This document shows positions 1 to 6,276 of a DNA stretch of 8,492 nucleotides, in pieces. The notes beneath the pieces are model-generated. The model searched no databases. It was not told the origin of the DNA and saw only the letters and a program-made list of their open reading frames with translations. Positions within the stretch are counted from its first letter, which is position 1; each line of letters opens with the position of its first letter. Source of the DNA: Bacteroidota bacterium. Lineage in GTDB: Bacteria; Bacteroidota; Bacteroidia; Bacteroidales; Bacteroidaceae. The translations under genes were made by a program, and so were the position numbers. The stretch spans positions 1 through 8,492 of the forward strand of contig JAEZKJ010000074.1 of the NCBI GenBank assembly GCA_023415545.1. The letters run 5' to 3'.

Positions 1-74
1 TACTTATAAAATGATTGATTTTAAGTCGTTTTACTTACGAATGATAATATATTTCAAAAATAAATGATTATTTG

Positions 75-105
75 TTTGTTTTATTTAAAAAACGCTATAA
101 CTTTG
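75..105 (+). promoter_or_regulatory. Bacteroidetes-type promoter for the ilv operon
   Basis: TTTG at 75-78 and TAACTTTG at 98-105 match the -33 (TTTG) and -7 (TAnnTTTG) elements used by the primary sigma factor of Bacteroidetes. They are separated by 19 nt, within the usual spacing. A second TTTG at 71-74 would give 23 nt and is less favourable. The expected transcript start is a few bases downstream, roughly 110-114, so the leader ORF at 133 would have a 5' UTR of about 20 nt. The position upstream of both leader ORF and attenuator is what attenuation requires. The motif match is seen directly; the start site is inferred. Confidence 0.75.
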
Positions 106-132
106 TAACTGAAAACAACAAAAAAGGATATT

Positions 133-219
133 ATGACTGTTTCTATATATAAGAACCTCTCAATTGTTAGCATTATTATTCTCGTGGTGGTCTGCTGTGG
201 GGTTGAGAAAGGTTTGTGA
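133..219 (+). CDS. ilv operon leader peptide (28 aa) with Ile-Leu-Val regulatory codons
   Basis: This short ORF (ATG 133, TGA 217) encodes 28 residues, about half of them Ile, Leu or Val. At its core are seven consecutive codons, ATT ATT ATT CTC GTG GTG GTC (172-192), reading Ile-Ile-Ile-Leu-Val-Val-Val, with further Leu9, Ile11 and Val12 just before. The residue order is SIVSIIILVVVCCG. It starts about 20 nt after the predicted transcript start, and AAAGGA at 123-128 lies 4 nt before the ATG, an SD-like element in a group that often lacks one. It plays the role of the enterobacterial ilvL/ivbL leader peptides: its translation, rather than its product, senses charged Ile-, Leu- and Val-tRNA. 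Its last codons (202-216) form one arm of the antiterminator, so a ribosome reaching the stop codon would block that arm. The peptide itself probably has no other function. The ORF and codon run are seen; the regulatory role is a strong inference. Confidence 0.88.
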   Translation: MTVSIYKNLSIVSIIILVVVCCGVEKGL

Positions 220-285
220 TTATAGTTACATTTGTGAAAAAATATTAATTAAAAGCCTTTCTCAGTAATGAGTAAGGCTTTTTTT
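153..285 (+). promoter_or_regulatory. Ribosome-mediated transcription attenuator (alternative RNA pairings)
   Basis: Four segments form competing pairings. Segment 1 (154-163, AACCTCTCAA) pairs with segment 2 (203-214) over 10 bp with an AA bulge at 209-210. Segment 2 (202-215) pairs with segment 3 (253-266) over 14 bp, three of them G-U (202/266, 203/265, 213/255); the core GAGAAAGG/CCTTTCTC is perfect. Segment 3 also pairs with segment 4 (269-282) to form the terminator. The 1:2 loop contains the Ile/Leu/Val codon run. In the expected mechanism, stalling at 172-192 during amino acid shortage covers segment 1 and frees segment 2, so the 2:3 antiterminator forms and ilvD is transcribed. With ample charged tRNA the ribosome reaches the stop at 217, covers segment 2, and 3:4 terminates transcription. 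The pairings were worked out by hand from the sequence; the mechanism follows the E. coli ilv and trp paradigm. Confidence 0.85.
251..285 (+). terminator. Intrinsic terminator of the ilv leader (attenuator 3:4 hairpin)
   Basis: The arms 251-264 and 269-282 form a 14-position stem with a single T-T mismatch (260/273), closed by a GTAA tetraloop (265-268) of the stable GNRA class. The GC-rich part of the stem is AAGCC/GGCTT and runs into seven T residues (279-285). It lies between the leader ORF and ilvD, 19 nt before the ilvD ATG, so it can stop transcription before any structural gene. Its 5' arm is the same sequence that the antiterminator would sequester. Confidence 0.9.
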
Positions 286-304
286 ATTTAAACTGAATTT
301 TGAC

Positions 305-2104
305 ATGAAAAACCAGTTACGTAGTTCAGCAAGTACATTAGGCAGAAGAATGGCAGGAGCAAGAGCCCTGTGGATGGCTAATGGGATGAAAAAGGAGATG
401 TTAGGAAAACCTATCATAGCTATTGTCAATTCGTTCACTCAATTTGTACCCGGACATACTCATCTTCATGAAATAGGTCAAGAGGTAAAAAAAGAGATTG
501 AGAAATTGGGATGTTTTGCTGCCGAGTTCAATACTATAGCTATTGATGATGGCATAGCAATGGGACACGATGGCATGTTATACTCTCTTCCAAGTAGAGA
601 TATCATTGCCGATAGTGTAGAATATATGGTTAATGCTCATAAGGCTGATGCAATGATATGTATTAGCAATTGTGATAAAATCACTCCAGGTATGCTTATG
701 GCATCGATGAGGCTGAATATTCCAACTGTTTTTGTGTCGGGTGGTCCTATGGAGGCTGGTGAACTAAATAATCAACATCTTGACCTAATAGATGCGATGA
801 TAAAATCGGCCGACTCAACAGTATCGGATAGTGAAGTGGAACAGATAGAACAGAGAGCTTGTCCAGGATGTGGATGCTGTTCGGGTATGTTTACTGCAAA
901 TTCGATGAACTGTTTGAACGAGGCCTTAGGTTTAGCTTTGGCCGGTAATGGGACAATATTGGCTACTCATGCAAATAGAAAACAACTATTTAAAGATGCG
1001 GCCAAACTGATTGTTGAAAATGCTTATAAATATTATAGAGATGGTGATGAAAGTGTATTGCCAAGAAGCATAGCTACTCGTGAAGCTTTTCTTAATGCCA
1101 TGACTTTAGATATAGCTATGGGAGGATCAACAAATACTGTTTTACATCTTCTTGCAATAGCTAATGAAGCTGAGGTAGATTTCACAATGGATGACATTGA
1201 TATGTTATCAAAACGTGTACCATGTTTGTGTAAAGTTGCCCCAAATACTCAAAAATATCATATACAAGATGTTAATAGAGCAGGAGGAGTACTTAATATA
1301 TTAGCACAATTAGATAAAGGTAATCTACTTAATAGCGATGTTTTCAGAGTAGATGGAATGAAGCTTAAAGAAGCATTAGAGAAATATGATATTTTAAAAG
1401 AATCTATAGATAGCGACGCTAAACGAGTATATTCATCAGCACCATGTGGACAATTTAATATCACCTTAGGCTCTCAAAATAATATGTATAAAGAGCTGGA
1501 TGTTGATAGAACAGAGGGTTGTATACGTGATTTGGAACATGCTTATAGTAAAGATGGTGGTTTAGCTGTACTTAAAGGAAACATTGCTAAAGATGGATGT
1601 GTAGTGAAAACTGCAGGTGTTGACGAAAGTATTTGGAAGTTTTCGGGACCTGCAAAAGTGTTCGATTCACAAGAGGATGCGTGTGAAGGTATACTATCAG
1701 GAAAAGTTGTCAGCGGAGATGTCGTAGTTATCAGATACGAGGGACCTAAAGGAGGACCGGGTATGCAGGAGATGCTTTATCCAACATCATACATTAAATC
1801 AAAACACTTGGGTAAAGAGTGTGCTTTGATAACAGATGGACGTTTTAGTGGAGGTACATCAGGTTTAAGTATAGGTCATATCTCTCCCGAAGCTGCAGCC
1901 GGTGGTAATATAGGTAAACTTATTGATGGAGATATAATTGATATAGATATTCCTTCACGTTCTATTAATGTACGTCTTACTGATGAGGAATTGGCTCAAA
2001 GAGAGATAATTCCTATGAAACGTGATAGAGTTATTCCTAAAAGTCTAAGGGCTTATGCAAGTATGGTAAGCTCGGCTGATAAAGGTGGAGTTAGAATACT
2101 TTAA
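305..2104 (+). CDS. ilvD: Dihydroxy-acid dehydratase, [4Fe-4S] E. coli type
   Basis: This 599-residue protein is close to the usual 600-620 of the family. It dehydrates 2,3-dihydroxy-isovalerate and 2,3-dihydroxy-3-methylvalerate to 2-keto acids, the last common step of Val/Leu and Ile synthesis, in the cytoplasm. The ILVD/EDD signature SNCDKITPGM is at 121-130, with Cys123 (cluster), Asp124 (metal) and Lys125. A Cys-rich motif ACPGCGCCSGMFTANSMNC spans 185-203. EGPKGGPGMQE and DGRFSGGTSGLSIGH follow near the C terminus. VPGH at 48-51 replaces the PCN found in [2Fe-2S] plant-type enzymes, so this belongs with the oxygen-sensitive [4Fe-4S] branch, fitting an anaerobe. The ATG at 305 gives the expected MKxQLRS N terminus. 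No SD is visible. It is the first structural gene, directly behind the attenuator, and is followed 26 nt later by ilvB. Confidence 0.98.
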   Translation: MKNQLRSSASTLGRRMAGARALWMANGMKKEMLGKPIIAIVNSFTQFVPGHTHLHEIGQEVKKEIEKLGCFAAEFNTIAIDDGIAMGHDGMLYSLPSRDIIADSVEYMVNAHKADAMICISNCDKITPGMLMASMRLNIPTVFVSGGPMEAGELNNQHLDLIDAMIKSADSTVSDSEVEQIEQRACPGCGCCSGMFTANSMNCLNEALGLALAGNGTILATHANRKQLFKDAAKLIVENAYKYYRDGDESVLPRSIATREAFLNAMTLDIAMGGSTNTVLHLLAIANEAEVDFTMDDIDMLSKRVPCLCKVAPNTQKYHIQDVNRAGGVLNILAQLDKGNLLNSDVFRVDGMKLKEALEKYDILKESIDSDAKRVYSSAPCGQFNITLGSQNNMYKELDVDRTEGCIRDLEHAYSKDGGLAVLKGNIAKDGCVVKTAGVDESIWKFSGPAKVFDSQEDACEGILSGKVVSGDVVVIRYEGPKGGPGMQEMLYPTSYIKSKHLGKECALITDGRFSGGTSGLSIGHISPEAAAGGNIGKLIDGDIIDIDIPSRSINVRLTDEELAQREIIPMKRDRVIPKSLRAYASMVSSADKGGVRIL

Positions 2105-2130
2105 TAATCAAGAAATATTTAATATTAAAT

Positions 2131-3828
2131 ATGAGTAAAGAGTCTATTTCAGGAGCAGAGGCATTAATGCGATCGTTGGAATATCATGGTGTGAATACCA
2201 TTTTTGGATATCCAGGTGGTTCAATTATGCCTGTATTTGATGCTTTATATGATCATGATAAAACATTAAAACATATTCTTGTTAGACATGAACAAGGAGC
2301 TGCTCATGCAGCACAAGGATTTGCACGTGTTTCGGGTGGCGTAGGTGTATGCCTGGTAACAAGTGGTCCGGGTGCTACAAATACTATTACCGGTATTGCT
2401 GATGCTATGATAGATAGTACACCTATTATTGTAATAGCTGGTCAGGTAGGTTCGTCATTCCTTGGCACAGATGCTTTCCAGGAGGTGGATTTAGTTGGTA
2501 TAACTCAACCTATAACTAAGTGGAGTTATCAAATCCGTCGTGCTGAAGATGTGGCTTGGGCAGTAGCAAGAGCTTTTTATTTAGCTAAGAGTGGAAGACC
2601 GGGTCCTGTTGTTCTCGACTTCACAAAAGATGCTCAGCTTGAGATGTGTGATTATGTTCCTACTACATTGGATTTCATTAGAAGTTATGATCCCGATCCC
2701 GATCCTGAAGAGGATGCTATTAAAGCAGCTGTAGCCTTAATTAATAAATCAAAAAAACCATTGGCCTTAGTAGGACAGGGTGTAGAATTAGGAAATGCAC
2801 AAAAAGAGTTAATCTCTTTTCTTGAAAAAGGAGATATCCCTTGTGGATGTACTCTGCTTGGATTATCGGCTATTCCATCCGATCATCCTCTTAATAAAGG
2901 CATGCTCGGTATGCATGGTAATCTTGCTCCAAATGTCAAGACTAATGAATGTGATTTGATTATTGCTATAGGTATGCGTTTTGATGATAGAGTAACAGGA
3001 AAACTTGCTTCATATGCTAATCAAGCTAAAATTATTCATTTGGATATTGACTCTTCGGAAATAAATAAGAATGTTAAAGCTGATATTCCAATTATAGGTA
3101 ATTGCAAACGTACTCTTTCACAGATTACTGAGAAAATGAATAAGAGCAATCATTCCGAGTGGATAAGCAGCTTTGAGAAGTATGAAGAACAGGAGTTTGT
3201 AAAAGTTATAAATAAAGAGATAAATCCGGAATCGGGTGCTCTTACTATGGGAGAAGTTGTTAGAACTATCTCTATTGCTACAGGAAACAGAGCTGTACTT
3301 GTAACCGATGTGGGACAAAACCAAATGATGGCTGCCAGATATTTCAAGTTTACCAAGAAGCGAAGTATCGTCACTTCGGGTGGTCTTGGTACAATGGGAT
3401 TCGGACTTCCTGCTGCCATAGGAGCTACTTTTGGAGCACCTGATAGAAAAGTATGTGCATTTATGGGCGATGGTGGATTTCAGATGAATATTCAAGAGTT
3501 GGGAACAGTGATGGAACAGAATGCTCCTGTAAAAATAATTATTCTGAATAATAACTACCTGGGTAATGTGCGCCAGTGGCAAGCTATGTTCTTTAATCGT
3601 CGTTACTCATTCACACCTATGATAAATCCTGACTATATGAAGATAGCGCAAGCTTATGGGATTCCATCAAGAAAAGTGAGTGAAAGAGATGAACTGTTGA
3701 GTGCAGTTGAAGAGATGGTTAGCTGTAAAGGACCATTTATTTTGGAGGCCTGTGTTGTTGAAGAAGGAAATGTGCTGCCGATGACTCCTCCAGGGGGATC
3801 AGTAAACGAGATGTTGTTAGAATGCTAA
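2131..3828 (+). CDS. ilvB: Acetolactate synthase, large (catalytic) subunit
   Basis: This ThDP- and FAD-dependent enzyme condenses pyruvate with pyruvate or 2-ketobutyrate to acetolactate or acetohydroxybutyrate, the first common step for Val/Leu and Ile. Its 565 residues are typical. The PYR domain occupies roughly 5-175 and contains catalytic Glu54 in RHEQGAAHAAQGFAR. The central FAD-associated domain (about 195-330) carries RFDDRVTGK at 283-291. The C-terminal PP domain contains the ThDP/Mg motif GDGGFQMN (446-453) followed by NNN at 473-475. Trp483 in VRQWQAMFF matches the Trp of the herbicide-binding channel in other AHAS enzymes. The linker at 187-192 is Asp-Pro repeated three times. 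The last bases overlap the start of ilvN, as expected for a gene encoding the partner regulatory subunit. No truncation or missing catalytic residue is seen. Confidence 0.98.
   Translation: MSKESISGAEALMRSLEYHGVNTIFGYPGGSIMPVFDALYDHDKTLKHILVRHEQGAAHAAQGFARVSGGVGVCLVTSGPGATNTITGIADAMIDSTPIIVIAGQVGSSFLGTDAFQEVDLVGITQPITKWSYQIRRAEDVAWAVARAFYLAKSGRPGPVVLDFTKDAQLEMCDYVPTTLDFIRSYDPDPDPEEDAIKAAVALINKSKKPLALVGQGVELGNAQKELISFLEKGDIPCGCTLLGLSAIPSDHPLNKGMLGMHGNLAPNVKTNECDLIIAIGMRFDDRVTGKLASYANQAKIIHLDIDSSEINKNVKADIPIIGNCKRTLSQITEKMNKSNHSEWISSFEKYEEQEFVKVINKEINPESGALTMGEVVRTISIATGNRAVLVTDVGQNQMMAARYFKFTKKRSIVTSGGLGTMGFGLPAAIGATFGAPDRKVCAFMGDGGFQMNIQELGTVMEQNAPVKIIILNNNYLGNVRQWQAMFFNRRYSFTPMINPDYMKIAQAYGIPSRKVSERDELLSAVEEMVSCKGPFILEACVVEEGNVLPMTPPGGSVNEMLLEC
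2689..2706 (+). repeat. Triple hexanucleotide repeat inside ilvB (Asp-Pro linker)
   Basis: GATCCC GATCCC GATCCT are three tandem in-frame 6-nt units encoding Asp-Pro three times (IlvB residues 187-192). They lie in the linker between the PYR and central domains. Changes in copy number would add or remove two residues without a frameshift, so any length variation should be tolerated. Confidence 0.6.
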
Positions 3829-4403
3829 TGAATGATGATATGGATAAAAAACTATATACATTAATAGTACACTCGGAGAATATTGCCGGATTATTGAATC
3901 AGGTAACAGCAGTATTTACCAGAAGACAGATAAATATTGAGTCGCTTAATGTTTCGGCTTCATCAATAAAAGGAGTACATAAGTATACTATCACGACATG
4001 GGCTACACAAGATATTATTGAGAAAGTAGTTAAGCAGATAGAGAAGAAAATTGATGTTCTTCAAGCACACTATTTCACTGATGATGAGATATATTTCCAT
4101 GAAATAGCACTTTATAAAGTTTCTACCCCGAATTTTGAAAACAATCCGGAGGCTTCGAAAGTTATAAGAAAATATTCAGCACGAATAGTTGAGGTAAATT
4201 CAGTTTTTTGTATCGTAGAAAAGAATGGATTAAGTGAAGAGATTACATCACTATATGATGAACTCAAAAGAACCGGATGTATTCTTCAATTTGTACGTTC
4301 GGGTAGGGTGGCAATAACTACAAGCTGTTTTGAGAGAGTAAATGAGTATCTTAGCTTACGAGAAGAGAAATATTCACGAACTAAAAATGTGATTAATGAC
4401 TAA
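3828..4403 (+). CDS. ilvN: Acetolactate synthase, small (regulatory) subunit
   Basis: This is the regulatory partner of IlvB; in the family it stimulates the catalytic subunit and confers feedback inhibition by valine. An N-terminal ACT domain contains LYTLIVHSENIAGLLNQV and TRRQINIESLNV. The Gly of ENIAGLLN aligns with the Gly whose loss makes E. coli IlvH valine-resistant. A second ALS small-subunit domain follows. At 187-193 residues it is longer than the roughly 160 of E. coli IlvH. The start is ambiguous. ATG 3828 forms a TAATG overlap with the ilvB stop and is chosen here (191 aa). ATG 3822 adds Met-Leu (193 aa). ATG 3840 gives MDKKLYTL (187 aa), closest to how homologues begin. The 3' end overlaps the thioesterase gene by 8 nt. 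All three starts leave the ACT domain intact. Confidence 0.95.
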   Translation: MNDDMDKKLYTLIVHSENIAGLLNQVTAVFTRRQINIESLNVSASSIKGVHKYTITTWATQDIIEKVVKQIEKKIDVLQAHYFTDDEIYFHEIALYKVSTPNFENNPEASKVIRKYSARIVEVNSVFCIVEKNGLSEEITSLYDELKRTGCILQFVRSGRVAITTSCFERVNEYLSLREEKYSRTKNVIND

Positions 4404-5136
4404 TAATAAAGTTGGAAATTATCCCTTCGTTGCTGAGCCTTTTCATGTAGATTTTAAAGGTTCTTTGACAATGGGAGTACTTGGTAACCATCTTCTTAAT
4501 TGCGCTGGTTTCCATGCCAAAGATAGAGGTTTTGGTATTGCTGATATCAATGAGAAATCGTATACATGGGTTCTATCACGTCTTGCTATAGAGATGTATG
4601 ATATGCCACATCAGTATGAAAATTTTTCAATTAATACATGGGTTGAGGACGTTTATAGATTATTTACTGATCGTGATTTTGAAGTAATTAATAAAGATGG
4701 TAAAACAATAGGATATGCTCGCTCTGTTTGGGCTATGATTGATATGTCATCACGTAAACCTTTTGATTTGGTGGCTCTTCATGAAGGAAGGCTTGAGGAA
4801 TATATTTGTGATAAGGAGTGCCCTATTGAAAAGCCTGTAAGGATAAAACTTGAAAATCCTGAGAAAGTATCCGATTATATTGCAAAATATAGTGATATAG
4901 ATATAAACGGACATGTTAATTCAATAAAATATATAGAACATATACTCGATCTTTTCCCACTTGATGTCTTTGAAAATAAAAGAATTAAAAGATTTGAGAT
5001 AGCATATATTGCTGAGAGTTATTTTGGTGATAAACTAACTTTCAACAGGGTGATGAGAAATGATAATGAGTATGATGTTGAGATTATAAAGAATGATAAA
5101 GAGTGTGTAGTAAGAAGTAAAATAATATTTGTTTAA
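4396..5136 (+). CDS. Acyl-ACP thioesterase (FatA/FatB family) within the ilv operon
   Basis: This predicted cytoplasmic enzyme hydrolyses acyl-ACP to free fatty acid. Its 246 residues fit a bacterial double hot-dog thioesterase. The N-terminal half has the FatA-like stretch YTWVLSRLAIEMYDMP (56-71), then NTWVEDVYRLFTDRDFEV (80-97) and SVWAMIDMSSRKP. The C-terminal half has DIDINGHVNSIKYIEHILD (167-185), supplying the family catalytic residues Asp169, Asn171 and His173, with Glu207 in YIAES. The Cys that follows this Glu in plant enzymes is Ser208 here, consistent with the Asp/Asn/His/Glu mechanism rather than a Cys one. The gene starts inside ilvN (8-nt overlap) and ends 20 nt before ilvC, so it is embedded in the operon. 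Chain-length and branching preference cannot be read from the sequence. A role in releasing branched-chain or other acyl groups linked to keto-acid supply is inference. Confidence 0.93.
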   Translation: MTNNKVGNYPFVAEPFHVDFKGSLTMGVLGNHLLNCAGFHAKDRGFGIADINEKSYTWVLSRLAIEMYDMPHQYENFSINTWVEDVYRLFTDRDFEVINKDGKTIGYARSVWAMIDMSSRKPFDLVALHEGRLEEYICDKECPIEKPVRIKLENPEKVSDYIAKYSDIDINGHVNSIKYIEHILDLFPLDVFENKRIKRFEIAYIAESYFGDKLTFNRVMRNDNEYDVEIIKNDKECVVRSKIIFV

Positions 5137-5156
5137 ACAATAAAATCTATTAGAAA

Positions 5157-6200
5157 ATGGCAAAGATGAATTTTGGCGGTGTTACAGAGAATGTTGTAAT
5201 ACGTGATGAATTTCCTTTGGAAAAAGCGCGTGAAGTATTGAAAAATGAGACTATAGCTGTTATTGGTTATGGTGTACAAGGTCCTGGTCAAGCTTTAAAC
5301 TTACGTGATAACGGTTTCAATGTAATCGTTGGACAACGTGAAGGTAAAACTTACGATAAAGCAGTATCTGATGGCTGGGTTCCTGGTGAAACTTTGTTCT
5401 CAATCGAGGAGGCTTGTAAGAGAGGTACAATTGTAATGTGTCTACTTTCAGACGCTGCAGTAATGTCTGTTTGGCCTACTATCAAACCAGAACTTACAGC
5501 AGGTAAGGCATTATATTTCTCACATGGTTTTGCTATTACATGGAACGATAGAACAGGTGTTGTTCCTCCAAGTGATATCGATGTTATTATGGTAGCTCCA
5601 AAAGGTTCAGGTACATCATTGCGTACAATGTTCTTGGAAGGACGTGGCTTGAATTCATCATACGCTATATATCAAGATGCTACAGGACGTGCTTTAGAAA
5701 GAACCCTTGCTTTAGGTATTGGTATTGGCTCAGGTTATATGTTCGAAACAACATTTATCCGTGAAGCTACTTCTGACCTTACAGGTGAACGTGGATCTTT
5801 GATGGGAGCTATTCAAGGCTTATTGTTAGCTCAATATGAAACATTACGTGAAAACGGACATACTCCTTCTGAAGCATTTAACGAAACAGTAGAGGAGCTT
5901 ACTCAATCATTGATGCCTCTATTTGCTAAGAATGGTATGGATTGGATGTATGCTAACTGTTCTACTACTGCACAAAGAGGTGCTTTAGATTGGATGGGAC
6001 CTTTCCATGATGCAATCAAGCCTGTAATGCAACAACTTTATGAGAGTGTAAAATCAGGTAAAGAAGCTCAAATTTCTATCGATAGCAACTCTAAGCCTGA
6101 TTACCGCGAGAAACTTAATGCAGAACTTAAAGCTTTGCATGATAGTGAAATGTGGAGAACTGCAGAGACAGTAAGACAACTTCGTCCAGAAAATAATTAA
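5157..6200 (+). CDS. ilvC: Ketol-acid reductoisomerase, fungal Ilv5-like
   Basis: This NADPH- and Mg-dependent enzyme converts acetolactate or acetohydroxybutyrate to the dihydroxy acids used by IlvD. It has 347 residues. A Rossmann domain starts with VIGYGVQGPGQ (35-45), followed by the cofactor-specificity loop VGQREGKTYDKA, in which Arg61 and Lys64 could contact the NADPH phosphate. FSHGF contains His123. The all-alpha domain carries SDLTGERG with metal ligands Asp207 and Glu211, FNETVEE around 241-247, and CSTTAQRGA (268-276). The C-terminal end, EMWRTAETVRQLRPENN, and stretches such as RENGHTPSEAFNETVEE resemble yeast mitochondrial Ilv5 more than E. coli IlvC. Codon use differs from the neighbours: 3 of 18 Ile codons are ATA, against 12 of 23 in the thioesterase, and CGT dominates Arg. 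This suggests higher expression. Two terminators follow. Confidence 0.97.
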   Translation: MAKMNFGGVTENVVIRDEFPLEKAREVLKNETIAVIGYGVQGPGQALNLRDNGFNVIVGQREGKTYDKAVSDGWVPGETLFSIEEACKRGTIVMCLLSDAAVMSVWPTIKPELTAGKALYFSHGFAITWNDRTGVVPPSDIDVIMVAPKGSGTSLRTMFLEGRGLNSSYAIYQDATGRALERTLALGIGIGSGYMFETTFIREATSDLTGERGSLMGAIQGLLLAQYETLRENGHTPSEAFNETVEELTQSLMPLFAKNGMDWMYANCSTTAQRGALDWMGPFHDAIKPVMQQLYESVKSGKEAQISIDSNSKPDYREKLNAELKALHDSEMWRTAETVRQLRPENN

Positions 6201-6204
6201 TAGT

Positions 6205-6229
6205 GGGTGACTCTTGTTAGTCACTTTTT
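6205..6229 (+). terminator. First terminator-like hairpin after ilvC
   Basis: GTGACT (6207-6212) pairs with AGTCAC (6219-6224) around a CTTGTT loop, with two possible G-U pairs extending the base. Five T residues (6225-6229) follow. It begins 4 nt after the ilvC stop. The stem is short, so termination here is probably partial, backed up by the stronger hairpin downstream. Confidence 0.55.
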
Positions 6230-6233
6230 AAAC

Positions 6234-6276
6234 GAAGCATCCCTGCTAGAACTTTTTCCAGTAGGGATGCTTTTTT
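6234..6276 (+). terminator. Main intrinsic terminator of the ilv operon
   Basis: GCATCCCTGCT (6237-6247) pairs with AGTAGGGATGC (6260-6270) over 11 bp with one G-U. The stem can extend inward past an A-C mismatch, and it is followed by six T residues (6271-6276). On the minus strand the stem is not followed by a T run, so it reads as a plus-strand terminator for ilvC. Confidence 0.88.

Noticed and set aside
227..234. TACATTTG as a second -7 promoter element between the leader ORF and ilvD
   Set aside because: It matches TAnnTTTG, but no TTTG lies 17-23 nt upstream. A transcript starting there would also lack segment 2 and always meet the terminator.
133..304. T-box riboswitch or other ligand-binding riboswitch in the ilv leader
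   Set aside because: There is no recognisable T-box sequence or tRNA-binding architecture, and T-boxes are chiefly a Gram-positive device. The leader ORF with competing helices explains the region fully.
1258..1464. 68-codon minus-strand frame inside ilvD
   Set aside because: It is antisense to a conserved enzyme with no independent start signal or recognisable product.
3118..3582. Minus-strand open frames of 154 and 89 codons inside ilvB (the second at 3150-3419)
   Set aside because: They lie fully antisense to the strongly conserved ThDP-binding half of IlvB and their translations show no recognisable domain. They are frame shadows.
5124..5131. AATATTTG as an internal promoter element for ilvC
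   Set aside because: It deviates from TAnnTTTG at a key position and has no upstream TTTG at proper spacing. An internal promoter remains possible but is not shown.
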